Shown in pieces: positions 32,657 to 46,248 of a stretch of DNA of 64,000 bases. Both the position numbers and the translations under genes were made by a program. The stretch's first letter is position 1, and every line of letters begins with the position of its first letter. The DNA is taken from assembly GCA_023313575.1 (NCBI GenBank), contig JAJTTP010000006.1, positions 1,550,001 through 1,614,000 on the forward strand, in the 5' to 3' direction. This DNA comes from Eutypella sp. D-1. Its lineage: Eukaryota; Ascomycota; Sordariomycetes; Xylariales; Diatrypaceae. Below the pieces are notes generated by a model. That model worked only from the letters and a program-made list of their open reading frames with translations, had not been told where the DNA came from and made no database searches.

Positions 32657-35600
32657 CTCGCTAGCACCGGCGCAAAGTGATAGTGGTTGGTTGACTATGA
32701 GAGTAGTCGAAAGGAATTTCTATCCAAGACCGACTATCTAGAGCAAAAGTTGACTGTGGAAGGAAGGCTGTTTGGCGGAACAGTCAAAGTTGTTTTCGGC
32801 GACTCGAGAGTGAAGAAGAAGAAGGAAAGGGTCTGGGATGGACCACGATAATGACTGATTCCAGAAGTATGCGGTCGAAGAAAAAGGAACTTATGCTATG
32901 ACCTAATATGTGTGATCTAGAAAAGGCATCGCTGATAGTGAAGATCGCTGTGGCGGTCAGACCGGGGTCGGCCAACCAAGTACCCCGGGGGCACAAGTAA
33001 TGTATGTATACCCATCCATGTTAATTCACAGCCCAGCTCCGTGATTTACACCGGGGTATCGATCTTGGAGCCGGTCGATTGGATTCCCTGAGTACGTAGT
33101 AGTCCTGAAGACCAGATGGGGTAATTCATGGCTAGTTTAGTGTATGTGGAAAAGGACTGAGACCATGGACCATAGGAGGCTTGCGCTTGGTGGAGGAGGG
33201 CGGCCGCCGCCGAGGTTGGTCGAGGGCCTCTGTACTCACCCATCTCATCCAACACCCCACACTAATTGTATTATTTTTTTCTTTCCACCCCTTGACCTTG
33301 AGGGATGAGCTGGGGCCTTGCTTGTCGTAATACATTCGTTGGTATCTACTATATACAGCTAAAGCGGATACTACACTTGTGTGCAGTTTCTCGTTGGATT
33401 GACACTCGGCGTGTCTCTCATACTGACGATCTTAATGGGAAAAATTAAGAAGGGTCCAGGCCAGGTGGACCAGCGACACCTGGCCCACTGCCCGGATAGC
33501 CAGATTAGACGAACTGCTAATAGTATACTTTGCCGTAGCGTCCTCAGGAAGATCAAATGTGACGCTGCCATCGTAGCGCTGCGGTAACCACGAACCGGGA
33601 AAGCAGGTCGGCAGCAGCATTTTCGATCCAGCAATCATATAAGGCCACATTAGACCTGCCTGCCCACCAACTTACCCGAGAAGCGTTAAAATCCTACGTC
33701 GCATGCGAGGACGGTAAACCTGAAGAAGACTTTTTTTCACTTCCCCGCCATCTAGTTCACGGCCTTGCTATTGACGATGCCAAGGGACTCACTACCACCT
33801 TGGGGGTTGCGTTGAGGGACTGTGGTGGAATGGTGTGGCATCGATAGAGGATGTGAGACAGGGGTTTTAGCGCCCTTAGAGATGAGAGCTAGAGGAGATC
33901 GAATCCAGGGACCGGGATCTTAGGACTTAGGAAGGCGAGGGTGGTGGGTTGGGTAGCAATGAAGTCTGTGATAGAGCGGCCACGCACACGCACACACGCA
34001 CACTGGTGCTTGAGCAGGTAGGTAGAGTCGATAGAATATGTGAACCAGCGGATACTATAGGTTAAAAATACACATGTACGGAGCATATACCTAACATATG
34101 TAGCAGGAGGAGGTGGAGTGTGTGGTGGGGTTCAAACCGATACAGGGATGCGAGAGGTATTGGAATTTTGCCCAGAGCGCGGCAAGCTTCAGACAACTTC
34201 CGGACGGGGGTCTCTTTTTTTATTCACCTCTCTTTATTTGAGTCCCTTGGGGGTTTACAGGGATAGGTGGAGACCAGATAAACGTGATGGTAGTATGTGA
34301 GGGCTGGGTGTTGGTCGTTTCTCATTTAGAATGACTGATATCAGAACAATATGGGGAGACTGGGCTGAGTTTGTGTGGCTTTCGTTATATAACAAAATGT
34401 GTCGCACATAAACCTATGTAATTCCAGTATAACAGCCGGTAACCTGGGCTTGTTGGGCTTACCTACTACGACGTAGCAACACGGGGTATGGTGGAAGGCT
34501 GCAGGTCAGGCCTACCATTATCTTCCTTCTTAGGCTTAAAATTACCATGACACTTTGCTTCAGTACGACCATCGATAGGTATAAGAAAATATCCCTTTGA
34601 CATGTCACGATATTGAGTGTGACCGGGATCATGGTTTATGGAGGCCAGTCCTGGCATGCAGGATCAACCGCGGAAGCTATACGATATAAACAAATCCGTC
34701 AACCGGCATCCAACAGCTGTTAGTAGTGTAAACGCCCGGACGGGTCTGACAGCACATCAAGGCTTGTCGTGACATTTCTTCATTAGACAAGGATCGAGGC
34801 CAAGCGTCAACAAACGCATATCGATGGCTCCGAATCAAAACATGTGCGGAAATCCTGAATCTATTCGCATACATTAGAGCATCTCCTGTGCATACGCAGA
34901 CGTATCACCCAATAGGCAGTCACATGGGAAGATCTCTCGATGTGAGACTTGCAGGCGGGGGTCAAGGGCATGTACGCATATATCTTCCTCCCGAAAACAC
35001 GCGCGCTCACCATACGCAAGGCGCAGAATTCTCTGCTTTTAGAAAACCCGAGCATGATCCCAAACTCGGCAATCAACTTCTTTCGAGGTCCAAACGCGAG
35101 CGGAATCTGGCTGGGCATCCCGGCAGGGTTACTCCAGTAAACCTGATACTTCAGATACGGCAGGTACATGTTGATATAACCCAACTACGTTTCATTTCAG
35201 TGTAACGCGGATCCGTTACACGACGCCGGAACTTACCTGCGTACTGTGAATACTGTAAACCAACTTGGGCTGTATGTGTTTCCACGGAGGTAACCGGTGG
35301 CTTGGGGCTAGTCTAGCAATATTAGGCGTCCAATTACTTTAAGCAGCGTTATTCGAGGCTCAATATACTATGTAACTCCTTATGCTATGCTTACAAACTG
35401 TGTGTGCATACTGCATTATATTCTTTTGTGCGAATTAAACGAAACATTGCACAGAAACCTTCATTGGAGATATAATACTATAGCTATATTTCCATATAGA
35501 AGCCTCATTACCCCGTAGTTACTGGCCATGAGAGTGAAACAAAATCTATATAGCATAGAAAATGACTTTGAAGAGTTCTCCGTTAACTCCCCACCCTTCT

Positions 35601-38600
35601 GAAGTAGCCACCCCTTTAACATGCAGTCCTAGAATTATCCTGGACGCTTACTTAAACATGCGATACCAATCTATATACATAAGGTTACTTATACAAACCT
35701 TGCGCACTGTTTGATAGCCAAGATGCTCAAGGGAGATTTTCATAGGTAGATACTGCTGCGTAACTGCATGCCTACCTGGCGGTTAATGTTGAGGTAATGC
35801 CCAAGCTGCCTGACCAAAGCACTCTCAAGCAACATGATGTAACTACATACCAAAAAGGCCCCTGTACGTATATGGACATGGATGTAGTTCAGCTCATGCC
35901 AAGCGCGAGATGTAAACCGATCTCGGGGCCGATGTCAAGACGGCGGTCAAGATGTTGGGAGGGGGAGGGGGTATACTTGGGTTGGTCTGTTTAAGGTTAA
36001 ACTACCTAAACCAGATCACCGTTGTGATCAATAGTTGAGACTAACCGGTGACGTTTGCTTGGTAGGCTAATTGCCGCAATGCTGAATAGAAAAATGGGTG
36101 CCAAAAGTGATCGACTTTTCCATGAGGTGTAACAACACCTAGACGGGCCGGGGTATCACGGCTCTGATCAGTAAACATTTTGATACTTAGCAGGGTTACT
36201 TCAAAAGTGGCGTAGACTGTAAAAACGGTAATAACCAATACGGTATCGTTTTGGGTGTGTTCAAAAGCAACTCGCTCATTCTCTCAAGTCAGCATGTGGT
36301 GCGTAGGCGATGAAGACACGAGAAACTCTCTTTTAATAAATTAACGGTAAGTTCAAAGTTAGGGAAAGTGATTACTTAGAGAAAGCTGAACGACGAAGGG
36401 CATGACGTTGGCTTCCCCAGAAATTACGTTACGATCGGTATTCCTCATCCCCATGATTGCTTTCTTCTGTTTATAAGTGGTTAATCATCCTGGTCAGACA
36501 GATCGCCAGGTACCCGGTAAACATGATTTTTCTATCTTGGGGGCAGGGGATATGAATTACACTTCTAGATCTATAGATTTCTAGTGGCTGGGATTGGTAT
36601 GAATATGTCGGCGATGGACCGGGTTGTGACGGTTCCGTGCCGGGATAAAGGCCAAGGAGGTGCTTCCCCGTCGTCAAGTGTGCAAGCAAGAGTGCGTCAA
36701 GCGGTAAATACCGGGGCTGTGACCAGGGAATATTTACAACAGCCGTTATAACATTTGACGAGGCCCCTGGCTCAAGCCAACCCCGGAAAACCCGGCGGTC
36801 TGGTTGTTAGGTTATCATTTTAGCTGCAACGAAGAGATTTGGTGCATTCGCAGCTGGCAATTGGACCAGAGGAATCCAGGCCCCAAGAATATGGGCATCG
36901 AATAGAAAACGACAACAGATAAAGGCGATATACGAATATTAATTGATAACGGACGAATTAGGTATCTGTCTGAACTTTTAGTTCAGCAACATAGGAACCG
37001 TTATGTTCATTTGTTTCTTGTAGTCAGTTTCATGTCGTTAAAGCTTAGAGTACACCTTGTGCGCCAACCTCGAAGTAGAAACTGAAAAGTATTGAGAGAA
37101 GATACGACATGATAATAGCGTTAGCCTTTTGGGAAGGTATATGCGTATGCTACCAGTATAGAACCAAGGAGTTGTCAGCCCTCCCTAAGGAGTACAATGA
37201 CGACTTGCCTCAAGTATAAACCATCTTCATGAACCACGATCGGTTCAGCTTCGAAAATTTTATACGAGAGACTCGACGTAAGCACCAAGCTGACGCAGTC
37301 GCGGCAGTAGCTGCGGCGGCTGATTTCTGGCACAGCCGGCATTTGTGAGATAGTCAGGTCTTGACAGAGCTGCACTCGATACATCATGATTCGGGAGACT
37401 CGCTTGGTGTTAGCAGCCTCGATTTATTTACTGTAGAAGGTCTTGTCAATCTGGGATGCGCCACAGGAAACAGCAAAAAGATGAATCAAGAAAGAGATTT
37501 GTGAGAAGCGTGTCTGCGAATGACCTATCAAGTAGTTTCGGAGCAGGGGGTTATCAGGGATCCAGCGGTCTCTCCGTATAGGTACCTGCGGGCTAATTCC
37601 ACATCTCAGTCATAGATAAGTATTAAATTGGCCAGCTGTGTGTATGTGTTCCCTCAAGCTTTTCTAGAAAAGATCTCGGACTTTATCGTACCTGGCAGTT
37701 TATGTCGTGACAGGCTAATAATCGCCGTAAAAGATGGAGAACTTGCGGTGCAGTGACAGAAGGGGGGAAAAGCCCCGTGCTTATCGAACGCCCCCTTTGC
37801 TTTGGCAGCCTTATAAAGGTATCAGACAAGCTTAAATGGGTGAAACATTGACTCTTTCGTCGTGTACCGTGCGGAGTAATTAGACGTGAGACAGCCGGCA
37901 AGTTGTCAGTTCTTCCGGATTCACGCCTTACCGCTACTACCAATAACTACGGAACACTCCATGATGAATAAGATATATGGCAATTATGGCGGCCCACCTG
38001 AATTCTGAGGAGCTGAAAGTATATGGACCCGAGTAGGACTCTCTCAGAACACTTACAGAGACTCAAGTCAAATCCTTGCCTTATGGCAACTAACTAGGTA
38101 TGAGAAAGCACTAGATTCACGGTCCACCAAGGAGGTCTCCAAATGCCAAGCAGTCAATCCTGGCTTGATGTACATACCATGTTAATTCCAGTTCCACAGG
38201 CTTACAGAGTAATATCTGCCACCATCAATCTAGTGCAGAATCCGATTTGAGGGCTGATTTCCTGTAGAGCGCAAGTCTCCTAGTCTCTCGAGCCATGTTT
38301 CGGTATCCCGCATGAACCTGAGTAGATATTTAGAGTCGCATGATCCAGACAGTCTGCTCGTAGTCCAGCAACTAGATTAGCGGGAAGCGGGGGAAATATT
38401 TAGACTTGGTGAATCAGTACGACTATGCGGTGATGGGAACGTCAAATCTGCATTTCTCCAGAACTTGAATAGCCCCCTGCACAACCTAGGTATATGTGCA
38501 ACATTAAGGACAGGTATATAACCCGCAGTTTAGCCCACGTGGGGGTTGACATGGTGATGTCCTCTGCCTGCCTGTCACCGTGACGCTCTGACAGGTTACC

Positions 38601-41600
38601 ATGTAATGCCAGGGCAATATACTTGGCTTCTCTTGGCTTGAGCTTCATAACTATTAACTATTCAAGTAGCTGATTATGTAGAACCGCGGTCCATTAATGG
38701 CACATTGAAAAGTTATTGCAGGCTGTGTTCACTAGCGCAAACTATCATACAGAATTCCGTCGCAGCGCAAGATTACACGACTAGGCACTCATAGCGACAT
38801 CCTTGAGGTGGGCAGTTCGGGGAAGAACCAGCCAGGATCGCGTCCTCCATTAACTCGCCTACATGCCGTCACAACAGAGCCTTGACTCGAAATGGCAGTT
38901 GGTATGTTATGGGACAGTGAAGAAGCCGTACGGGATTGACCTCCCGACTGCCCCGGGGCCCAAGGGGGGCAGGTTCGCGGGTAGCCACATATCCATAAGG
39001 AGCCAAGTACGTAGTCATGTGGGCGATAATCGGGCGGATCAGCTATACGATCCTGATAACCGCTGTCCTTTAACGTTGATCGTGAAGCTGCTGCTGCAAG
39101 GGCCCGAGAATATTTTCGTCCACTGTGTACCTAAGATCAAAAGGGTTACCGAACGATGCTTACACATGCGCATATATGATTAGACGAATAGAATAATAGT
39201 CTTAAGTTTGCTTCGAGGATAGTGTTTTGTAAAATGAAATCGTCATAACTATCCCTTTAATGATAATTGGTAATTAAGACCCTTCCTGAACATCTCGGAG
39301 ACATTTTGCTCTGGTATTCCGAGACATGAAAATTCCGCTTAACGCCGACCGTTGAGAGATTGAATATGCAGTCAAGAGCCTATCAGCTGATCAATAACCC
39401 CGTCTAATTACGGCTATCTCCTGTTAGAGTATGTCATGGAATATTCCACAGGCCCGTTGCCCTTACTAAAGGCCACCGACTAGAACCCTGCGGGCGTGTT
39501 TCTTCAGGTTGCTGCAATATGCCAAAGATATGTGCTTTGCGGGTGTGCACCGCACTGCGCATCATTCAGCCCATTCCGTTAGCTCGTTGCGAGGAGTAGA
39601 CTCATCATCTATCTCAGAGAGGCGGCCGTGACATGTCGACTGCATATTTAGGTTGAACTATGAAACTACTGGGTGCATGACATCTTCCTCCATTTTCCTT
39701 TTTCCGTTGTTCTGACAGACGCGCAGTCAGCAGATTTGTGGCAAGACGATGGAAAGGCGACGGCAAGCCACTGCCACAATGCCTCTCCTTCCTCTTCCAC
39801 CCTTTCGCCTCATGTCGAGTAACGTGATCTTGCAGTGCGGGATCTCGAACAACATCGAGCTGTGTCACATATCACAAAAAGTCGAAGAAGTAAGAGGTTG
39901 GCTCGATAGTTGACTCCCCCCTTCGCTCATACCAAGCCCTGAAAGATCGTGTGTAGGTACCTTCCTTCCTCTACTGTGTTATCTCCTTCCACTCACTTTT
40001 CCTTCGTATACTTTAAGCTTCAGCCAAAGCATCCCCTCCAACCATCTTCTACCCACATTACCAGACAGGGAGAAAGTAATGTAAGCCACCATGGCGCTAC
40101 GTATTCTGGGATCCCATGGTACACTTGCCGGCAGCGACGACGGTGTTCTCGCATTGTTATGGTATGTCGTAAGTATATACTTATGCACGGTTTGCTCACG
40201 GAATGCTACGTTATGTATATGACCTCCCTGCCATTTCGCAAGCCCTTCCCAAAGTGACGGGTCATATGCCGACCACCCAGCAGGCGAAGGGGGTTGCCAA
40301 GCTGCCTGTCTTTGGCCCTGAACGTCCCAGCCCAGCCAGCCTCCAGCGATCCGACACAAGCCCCCCATGGGCCCCCAATGGCCTCTGGGCTGCAGCGGGG
40401 AATAGCACCCGGAACAAAACACGAACAGCTACGTTCTCACAGCCCTCTAGACAAGCCTATCGGATCCATGTGATCTACATACTTGTACATACCATCCGGA
40501 TACCACCCGCATGGGCAGCCCGTCCAAAGCTAGGCGCAAGTGTGCGCCAGTGTGCCTAAGTGAGTGGTTCTGCAACCACCGAGTATAGCGGGGGCGTCCT
40601 CGGCTCGGCTACGTGAACTCACCACAGCGATTCTTCCAAGCTGAACAGCCGGACCGAAGCCATCCCGAGTCAACTATTTGCGGTCCCAAGGCATGCTCCA
40701 ACAGCTCGAAACCTCTCATTCCCTCCCCTCCCCTCTCTCAAACACTACGCCTACTCACACATCTCTCAAGGCGGAGATAGGACGGGAATAGGAAGGTTTG
40801 GCTGTCGCGAGTGCAAATAAACTATCGGGTACTAATATAGCGCCTGGTCTGGCTGTAGACGGACTGGCCTAGCGCGCGCTGGCTAGCTGGCGGGATGTGG
40901 GCTTAATAGCCCCATAAAGCGCCTTAGCTGACTCCCCAGCAATTACGAGTGCTAATTGGTATGTTGGTAAGTTATTCGTTGGTTGCCGACTCATCATTCC
41001 CGAAAACCAGGTAAGAGGGCCAGCTGGATTCTTCCGTGCTTTAAGCCCTAAGCACTCTATGATGTGTAGACGTTGACAGCACCCACCTGCCGAGATGGCG
41101 GGATTGCGACACCCGATCGATGTCATTGGGTATTATAAGCGCGTACATATAGACAAGCAACTGAGACGCAACAAGTTAATACTGGTAAATATAATCTAGG
41201 AATGGGGAATGGGGAATGGGGAGGGTGCTCAAACGGGCAGGTTGCATGATATCCATCCCACCACATCCGAAAATGGGTTATCGAGTTCCACCTGGCCTCC
41301 CTCCGCATAACTCAACTAGCAGTTTAGGCTGTCACCTCCTAACTCAGTGCGCTGAAAGCGGGCAAACAGGCAAGCCAGAGGACCGGGAAGCCCACTAACT
41401 GGGTTTGTTAGAGAGGTTCTGGCAAGTGGTGTTAGTGGGATGATTACAAAGCCAGAAGGGTCCCGGGAGCGTGGTAAAGAGGCGTGATCAGCGTCAGCAT
41501 CAGCAGCACCAGCAATCAGCCATGGCGCAGGTACCGAGACGGCGTAACGACATAACCTGGGCGGTGGGTGCTGTCAGCTAATTAGACTGACAAGCTGCTG

Positions 41601-44504
41601 CCAACATACCTGGGCATAGGCAATGACATATTGCTTTACCATGTTCTACGGGCCTACATCCTATCGAGTTCCTTCGCTTGTCGGCCGTATCCCGTCCCCC
41701 CCCCCTAGTGCTGACAGCTCCCGACGCTGCGGTTCAGGCGCGCTTCCAGGTGTCTCTCTTCCCCTTGTCACTAGGCTTGCGATATGTGACTTTTCTATGA
41801 GCAAGGTTGCCAGAGCACGTACGCAGTTGGCAGTCAAGCCGGGAACAGGGCAAGACAAGAAAATTGCGGGCGGCTGTCAACAAATCTCGGGTTCCTTTTC
41901 TTTTTCTTTTCTTTCTACCTGGACGTGCAGCCACCGTCCTGATTACCGATCTTGTTGACCGAAGAGCCGTGCCGCAGCTATGCCAGAACTGAGCTACGTC
42001 GGGTTTGTGATTGGATACCGGTACGGTGTATCCAGGCAAGTCATGTCCACAGGGGGTTGGGTAGGCATGTCAAAGTCAAGGTCAGATGGGGGTTAACTTA
42101 TGTGGTCAGGAAGTTGCCGTACCAGGAATGGAGGATGCAGAGAAATGAGAGAGAGAGAGATAAAACAAAGAAAAGAAAGATAAAAGCAAAATGAGGCTTG
42201 TTCTCCGTGACCCGGGTAGCTGGTACGCACATGGCGCACGCCACCCCCTTCTCCATCCATGTTTCTTCGTCATCCGCCTGCTGCAGTGACTGCTAGAGCA
42301 CTACCTACCGGCCAAGTTTACATACGTACGCTACATCCCGGGCACGCTCTGACTGGCCAAGCTACCAGCTAACCGGATACCAGCAGGAGAGAGAGACCAC
42401 ACGGCACTTCCGTCCTTCTCTCTTGCTTTCCCGTCCCCCCTCCCCGCCTCCCCCGGGCGCCGACGAGCTTCATTAATGTAGACGAGTTGGTGGAGAGGAG
42501 GTCTTCAGGGGAGGCGCATCTCCTGCTTTCCTGACGATGCCGCTGGCTCGGCCGGTCCACCCGTGATCACTAATTCACAATACATATCGAGTCCCGCGCG
42601 CGCTAGTTTTTGACTCGTTTACGTATGTATGTAGCGTCGCGTCCTTTTCTGACGGCTCACATTCGTGGTGTGTACATACCTAAGTCAGTATGTATGCACA
42701 GCAGCCCCGTTCCGAACCAGTCCGCCCTGCCAGCTTCGTTTCGTGTCTCCCTTCTAGAAAAGTACCAGGCGGATGGTTGCGAGTGACATTATACCCACCC
42801 GGCGGTCAACCCCATGCCCACAGGTTGTAGGGATGGATGTCTCGCCCTGCCTTTACATAACGAAAGGCCTCGCCTACGGCGGCACATGGGGTAAACCCGT
42901 CAGGCTGCGACTAAAATTCTGGGCTCATCCATAGTCTCGCCTGCCTCGAGAAATCATAAACGAGGCGATGACTAGCCATATGTACAGATCCTCATCATAC
43001 TGGATCCCATGACGGTTCTCCAGGGCGAGAGTGGAAAGGAAGGGAGGGGGTGGCATTCCGCCCTGTCTAGTTCGAGCGACTTTTTGCTATCGGCCTATCA
43101 AAACAGGTATCGGCAGGCCTAGTTAAACTCCATACTCACGTCTGGATATCGGAGAGCGGCTGTGTGATCCATCCCGCACAGACATGATAAGGCACGTCAG
43201 CAATCGTACATACATATCATCATTACAACATGGAGGAGAGGAGAGCGAGGAGACGGCCCGAGCGCTCTCTCAAGGGAAGCAACATCCCGGGTCTTTGGGC
43301 ACGATTCGCTGGCTCAAGTATCGTCCGGGGGTGGCAGGGCGGGCAAGGGCGGGCTGTAAGACGCCTTGACGCCCTGTCGTCTGAGAGCCTTAGTTGGGCA
43401 TCAATATACGTCCCGGGGGTGTGAATGGGGTTCACACGTGGGGAAAGGTAGGGTAGTGAGTTGCATTGTAAGCGAGACTTGTCTCGCCTGCAAAATCTAG
43501 GCCGGAAAGCACCGGTTGACCGGCTCATTGTCACGTCTTGCCACCCCATGTTCATGTTCTTGAAGTAGGTGAATCCATACGCACAAGCAGCCAGCCTAAC
43601 CATCATCTACGCTACCGCAGGAGTGATGATGAGTTGTCTATCCCGCGGAGAACAAGAAGCTCTTCTAAGACGCCCCCGCACCCTAGGCATGTGTCGATGG
43701 GAGAGGGTGGTGCGGTGGTGCCTATTGGCGGGAAGGAGATAACGAGAGACCTTGTTGTCTCGGGAGATTGTATATCGTAACAAGCTGCTACACCTGAGTT
43801 CTACGAGTTGAGAGACGGTGGACTCAAGTAGGTGGTGGGTGCTATTCTGACTGAACAAGTCGCGGGTGATAAGTACTGTACATCGATGAAAGAGAAACCT
43901 TTTGTGAAAGAATCAGAGCTGAATTTGGGCCACGAAGCTTTACATTATGTCATATTTCGATGCCTCCCTGAAACGTCGACCAGCCGGCGCCATTGGCTGT
44001 AGGTAGAAGAGGCCACTGCCCGCGTGCGGTCCACCTCTGCCTCATGTATCTGCTACCAGTAAAGCAGCTCGTCCGCAGACAGACATTAGAAATCCAATCG
44101 CTCCACCCGTATCGCCGGAATGAAGGCGAATAGGCTGCCATTGCACCCTCACTTCAACTAGGTACAGCAAAGAAGATCACGATGACGTCCCCCACTACCA
44201 TACCGAGCCTTGATTTCCCAAGTGGCCGTCATGGAAACTCTCTCGTGTAGGCAACCCCCCCTCCTACTTACCGCGAGATCGTCCGTCACGGTAGGCATAC
44301 ATCCCCAAATCCGCGCGCTAAATACATTTCGGCGTCTTCTCATTCAAGACGCGCCTCTTCGTCCACTTGGGACGGAACCTCTTGACCTCCTTGGCGGGGC
44401 GTATCTCAGCCTACGGGGGGGCCACTGGACGTTGTTGGCGAGCGCGAGTAGTGGTAGTAGTAGTAGTTACAAATAGAAAAAGGACTTGTGTCCTTGTAAA
44501 CTTT
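32657..44504. other. Gene-poor interval of about 11.8 kb
   Basis: I could not support any gene here. It begins with the promoter of the zinc-finger gene (C/T-rich on the minus strand). ORFs of 60-150 codons occur on both strands but lack recognisable domains, consistent splice sites or conserved termini; those I looked at hardest are at 33432-33650 (-), 34861-35184 (-) with an overlapping + frame, 37175-37387 (-) and 38863-39183 (+). An inverted repeat at 35200-35221, a CA-rich patch near 33980-34005 and a C10 tract at 41696-41705 are present. No terminal repeats, transposase or reverse-transcriptase motifs are visible. The part from about 39600 to 44500 is less AT-rich than 35200-36500. Confidence 0.45.
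35200..35221. repeat. Perfect 8-base inverted repeat around CGGATC
   Basis: Arms GTGTAACG and CGTTACAC flank CGGATC. It could form a small hairpin or be a site for a dimeric factor; it is also long enough to arise by chance about once in this much DNA. Confidence 0.6.
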
Positions 44505-45690
44505 TCAGCGACCATATCCGGACGCAAACCCTGGCGGCGGCGGTGGTGCGCTTCCCGGCGGAGGGCCGAAGCCTGGAGGGGGTATCGGGGCAGAAGGCCG
44601 GAAACCGCCAGGGTGGAAGTCTGCGGGGCTGCCGTAGCCTCCCTGGGCAGGAGGTGGCCTTGCTGGTAGACCAGACGGGGCGGGGGGTAGCGCATGGGCA
44701 TGGGCATGGGACCGCCCTGGTATGGGTGGTCCGGCATTCATACCAAATGCGGGTGGTGGACCGCGGGGACCACCGGGAGGAGGAGCGAACCCGACTGGTC
44801 TCGGAGGCGGGACACCCGCGGCCAGGGAAGGATCGAATCCGCCCGTGGCCATGACAGGTGGGGGCACGGCAGCGGGGGCTTGAGGCGGAGGAGCCTGGCC
44901 GGGGGTTTGCAGAAGCGCGGGCGGCATGGGCTGGGTCTCGACGGTGACATTGTGTTTCTTGGCCTGGGCAGCCAACATTCTCTCGGCCTGGTCTCCGTGA
45001 CGCTCGCCCTTACCGTCCTTCTTGTAGGCGTACTGGACGCTGACATCCTTGTTCATGAGGAACTGTCCGTTCATATTGTTGATCGCGTCGTCGCTGGCCT
45101 CGAAGCTGCTGTAGCTCACGAAACCGTATCCCTTGCTCAGACCGTTGTCGTCGCGGGCGACCTTGGGGGGCGATATGAGGGTGCCGAAGCGGCTGAAGGT
45201 ATCATAGAGGACCTTCTCGTCGACCATAGGGTCGAGGTTTCCGATGAAGAGCTCGGCGCCGATCTCGAGGGGCTTCTGCTTATCGGCGGAGGCCTTGTTG
45301 ACGCGTAGGGGCTTTCCGTAGAGTCGTATGCCATTCATGATCTTGGCGGCATAGTCAGCGTCTACCTCTCCATTGAACTCGACGAAGCCGAACCCTTGGT
45401 GAGATTGGGTGACCCTGTCCTTAGGCAGGTGGACGTTCACCACGGGTCCTGCCTGGACCATAAGCTCCCAGACCAATGCATCGGTGGCACGCTCGTCGAT
45501 GTTGCCCACGTAGACGGTGGCCTCCTTATCCTGCTCCCTAGAGTGAGTGGAGTTAAGAAACTGTCAGTTATCATGAGCTTCATCATCATCAGACATCATT
45601 TAGACATCATTTAGACTGGACCTTCGCGGATAGTCTTAAGGGAGAGGGGAGGGAAAGTGATGAAACTTACCAATGTTTTGCGCCTGACAT
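44505..45690 (-). CDS. hsh49: U2 snRNP splicing factor SF3B4 (Hsh49/SAP49)
   Basis: Component of the SF3b complex of the U2 snRNP that contacts pre-mRNA near the branch site. Exons 45690-45671 (20 coding bases) and 45537-44505 give 350 residues. The start [22 protein letters not shown] is the family N-terminus and needs the 133-base intron. RRM1 has RNP2 VYVGNI (15-20) and RNP1 GFGFVEF (55-61); RRM2 has RNP2 LFIGNL (103-108) and RNP1 KGYGFVSY (142-149). Between and after them are [23 protein letters not shown] and [23 protein letters not shown], typical of SF3B4. The C-terminal half is a Pro/Gly-rich tail, as in animal SF3B4, longer than in yeast Hsh49. It is divergent from TOM7, with 558 bases between the start codons. 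Confidence 0.95.
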
Positions 45691-46248
45691 GATGATGTGT
45701 GTGTAATATTCGGATACTCGGTGGTATAATTTATCATATATCGACGTGAGCGTGAGTGGATGAGTACCTGCGTAGATAGATATCCAGGTAGATATCACTC
45801 AAGTCTACGGGTATTTAAGTGGTTATCGCGAACTTTCGCGTTAACTTGCCTGCGTGCCTGCCCAGGTGCCTTGTAACTTTTTAATTGGAGCTAAGGTATG
45901 CAGTTCCCGGTGATATTTGCTTACCAAGGTAGTACCCACTTATCACTTATTCCACTAAAGAAACCTGCGATAAGATAAATAAAGTGGGATTAGCAGTGGG
46001 ATAGTACAAAGTACTTCGTACCTGCAAGTTTTGAGCGGGACCTCGAACCTGAGCGGCAGCTTTTGGATGTTAACCATCGACATCATCGCCTTCGTCGCCT
46101 TCGCCGTCTTCGCAACCAGCCTCACAGCGCACATATATTGGGGTCGCTTCCGTTGAGAAAATTTACACTTTCCATATCCATCCCTATATCGAGTCCAAAA
46201 TCTCCGGAAACCGAAGCGAAGGAAACATAGCCCCTTTCCCTGCCCAAG
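45691..46248. promoter_or_regulatory. Divergent promoter region between SF3B4 and TOM7
   Basis: Short interval between two housekeeping genes reading outward; both promoters must lie here. It is AT-rich near SF3B4, with a TCGCGAACTTTCGCG dyad near 45827-45841 and CTTATCACTTATTCC words near 45939. Next to TOM7 a CATCATCGCC/TTCGTCGCC-type run is seen near 46081-46115. Confidence 0.45.

Noticed and set aside
33432..33650. Minus-strand ORF with GSWLPQRYDGSVTFDLPEDA-like sequence
   Set aside because: Mildly protein-like, but no signal peptide, no family recognised, and overlapping frames are open as well.
33975..34010. CACACG-rich patch as possible telomere-like or regulatory array
   Set aside because: Only a few CACACG/CACGCACA units; no TTAGGG repeats are present anywhere in the window.
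38863..39183. 106-codon ORF starting at ATG
   Set aside because: No recognisable motif, no splice partners and no promoter-like leader.
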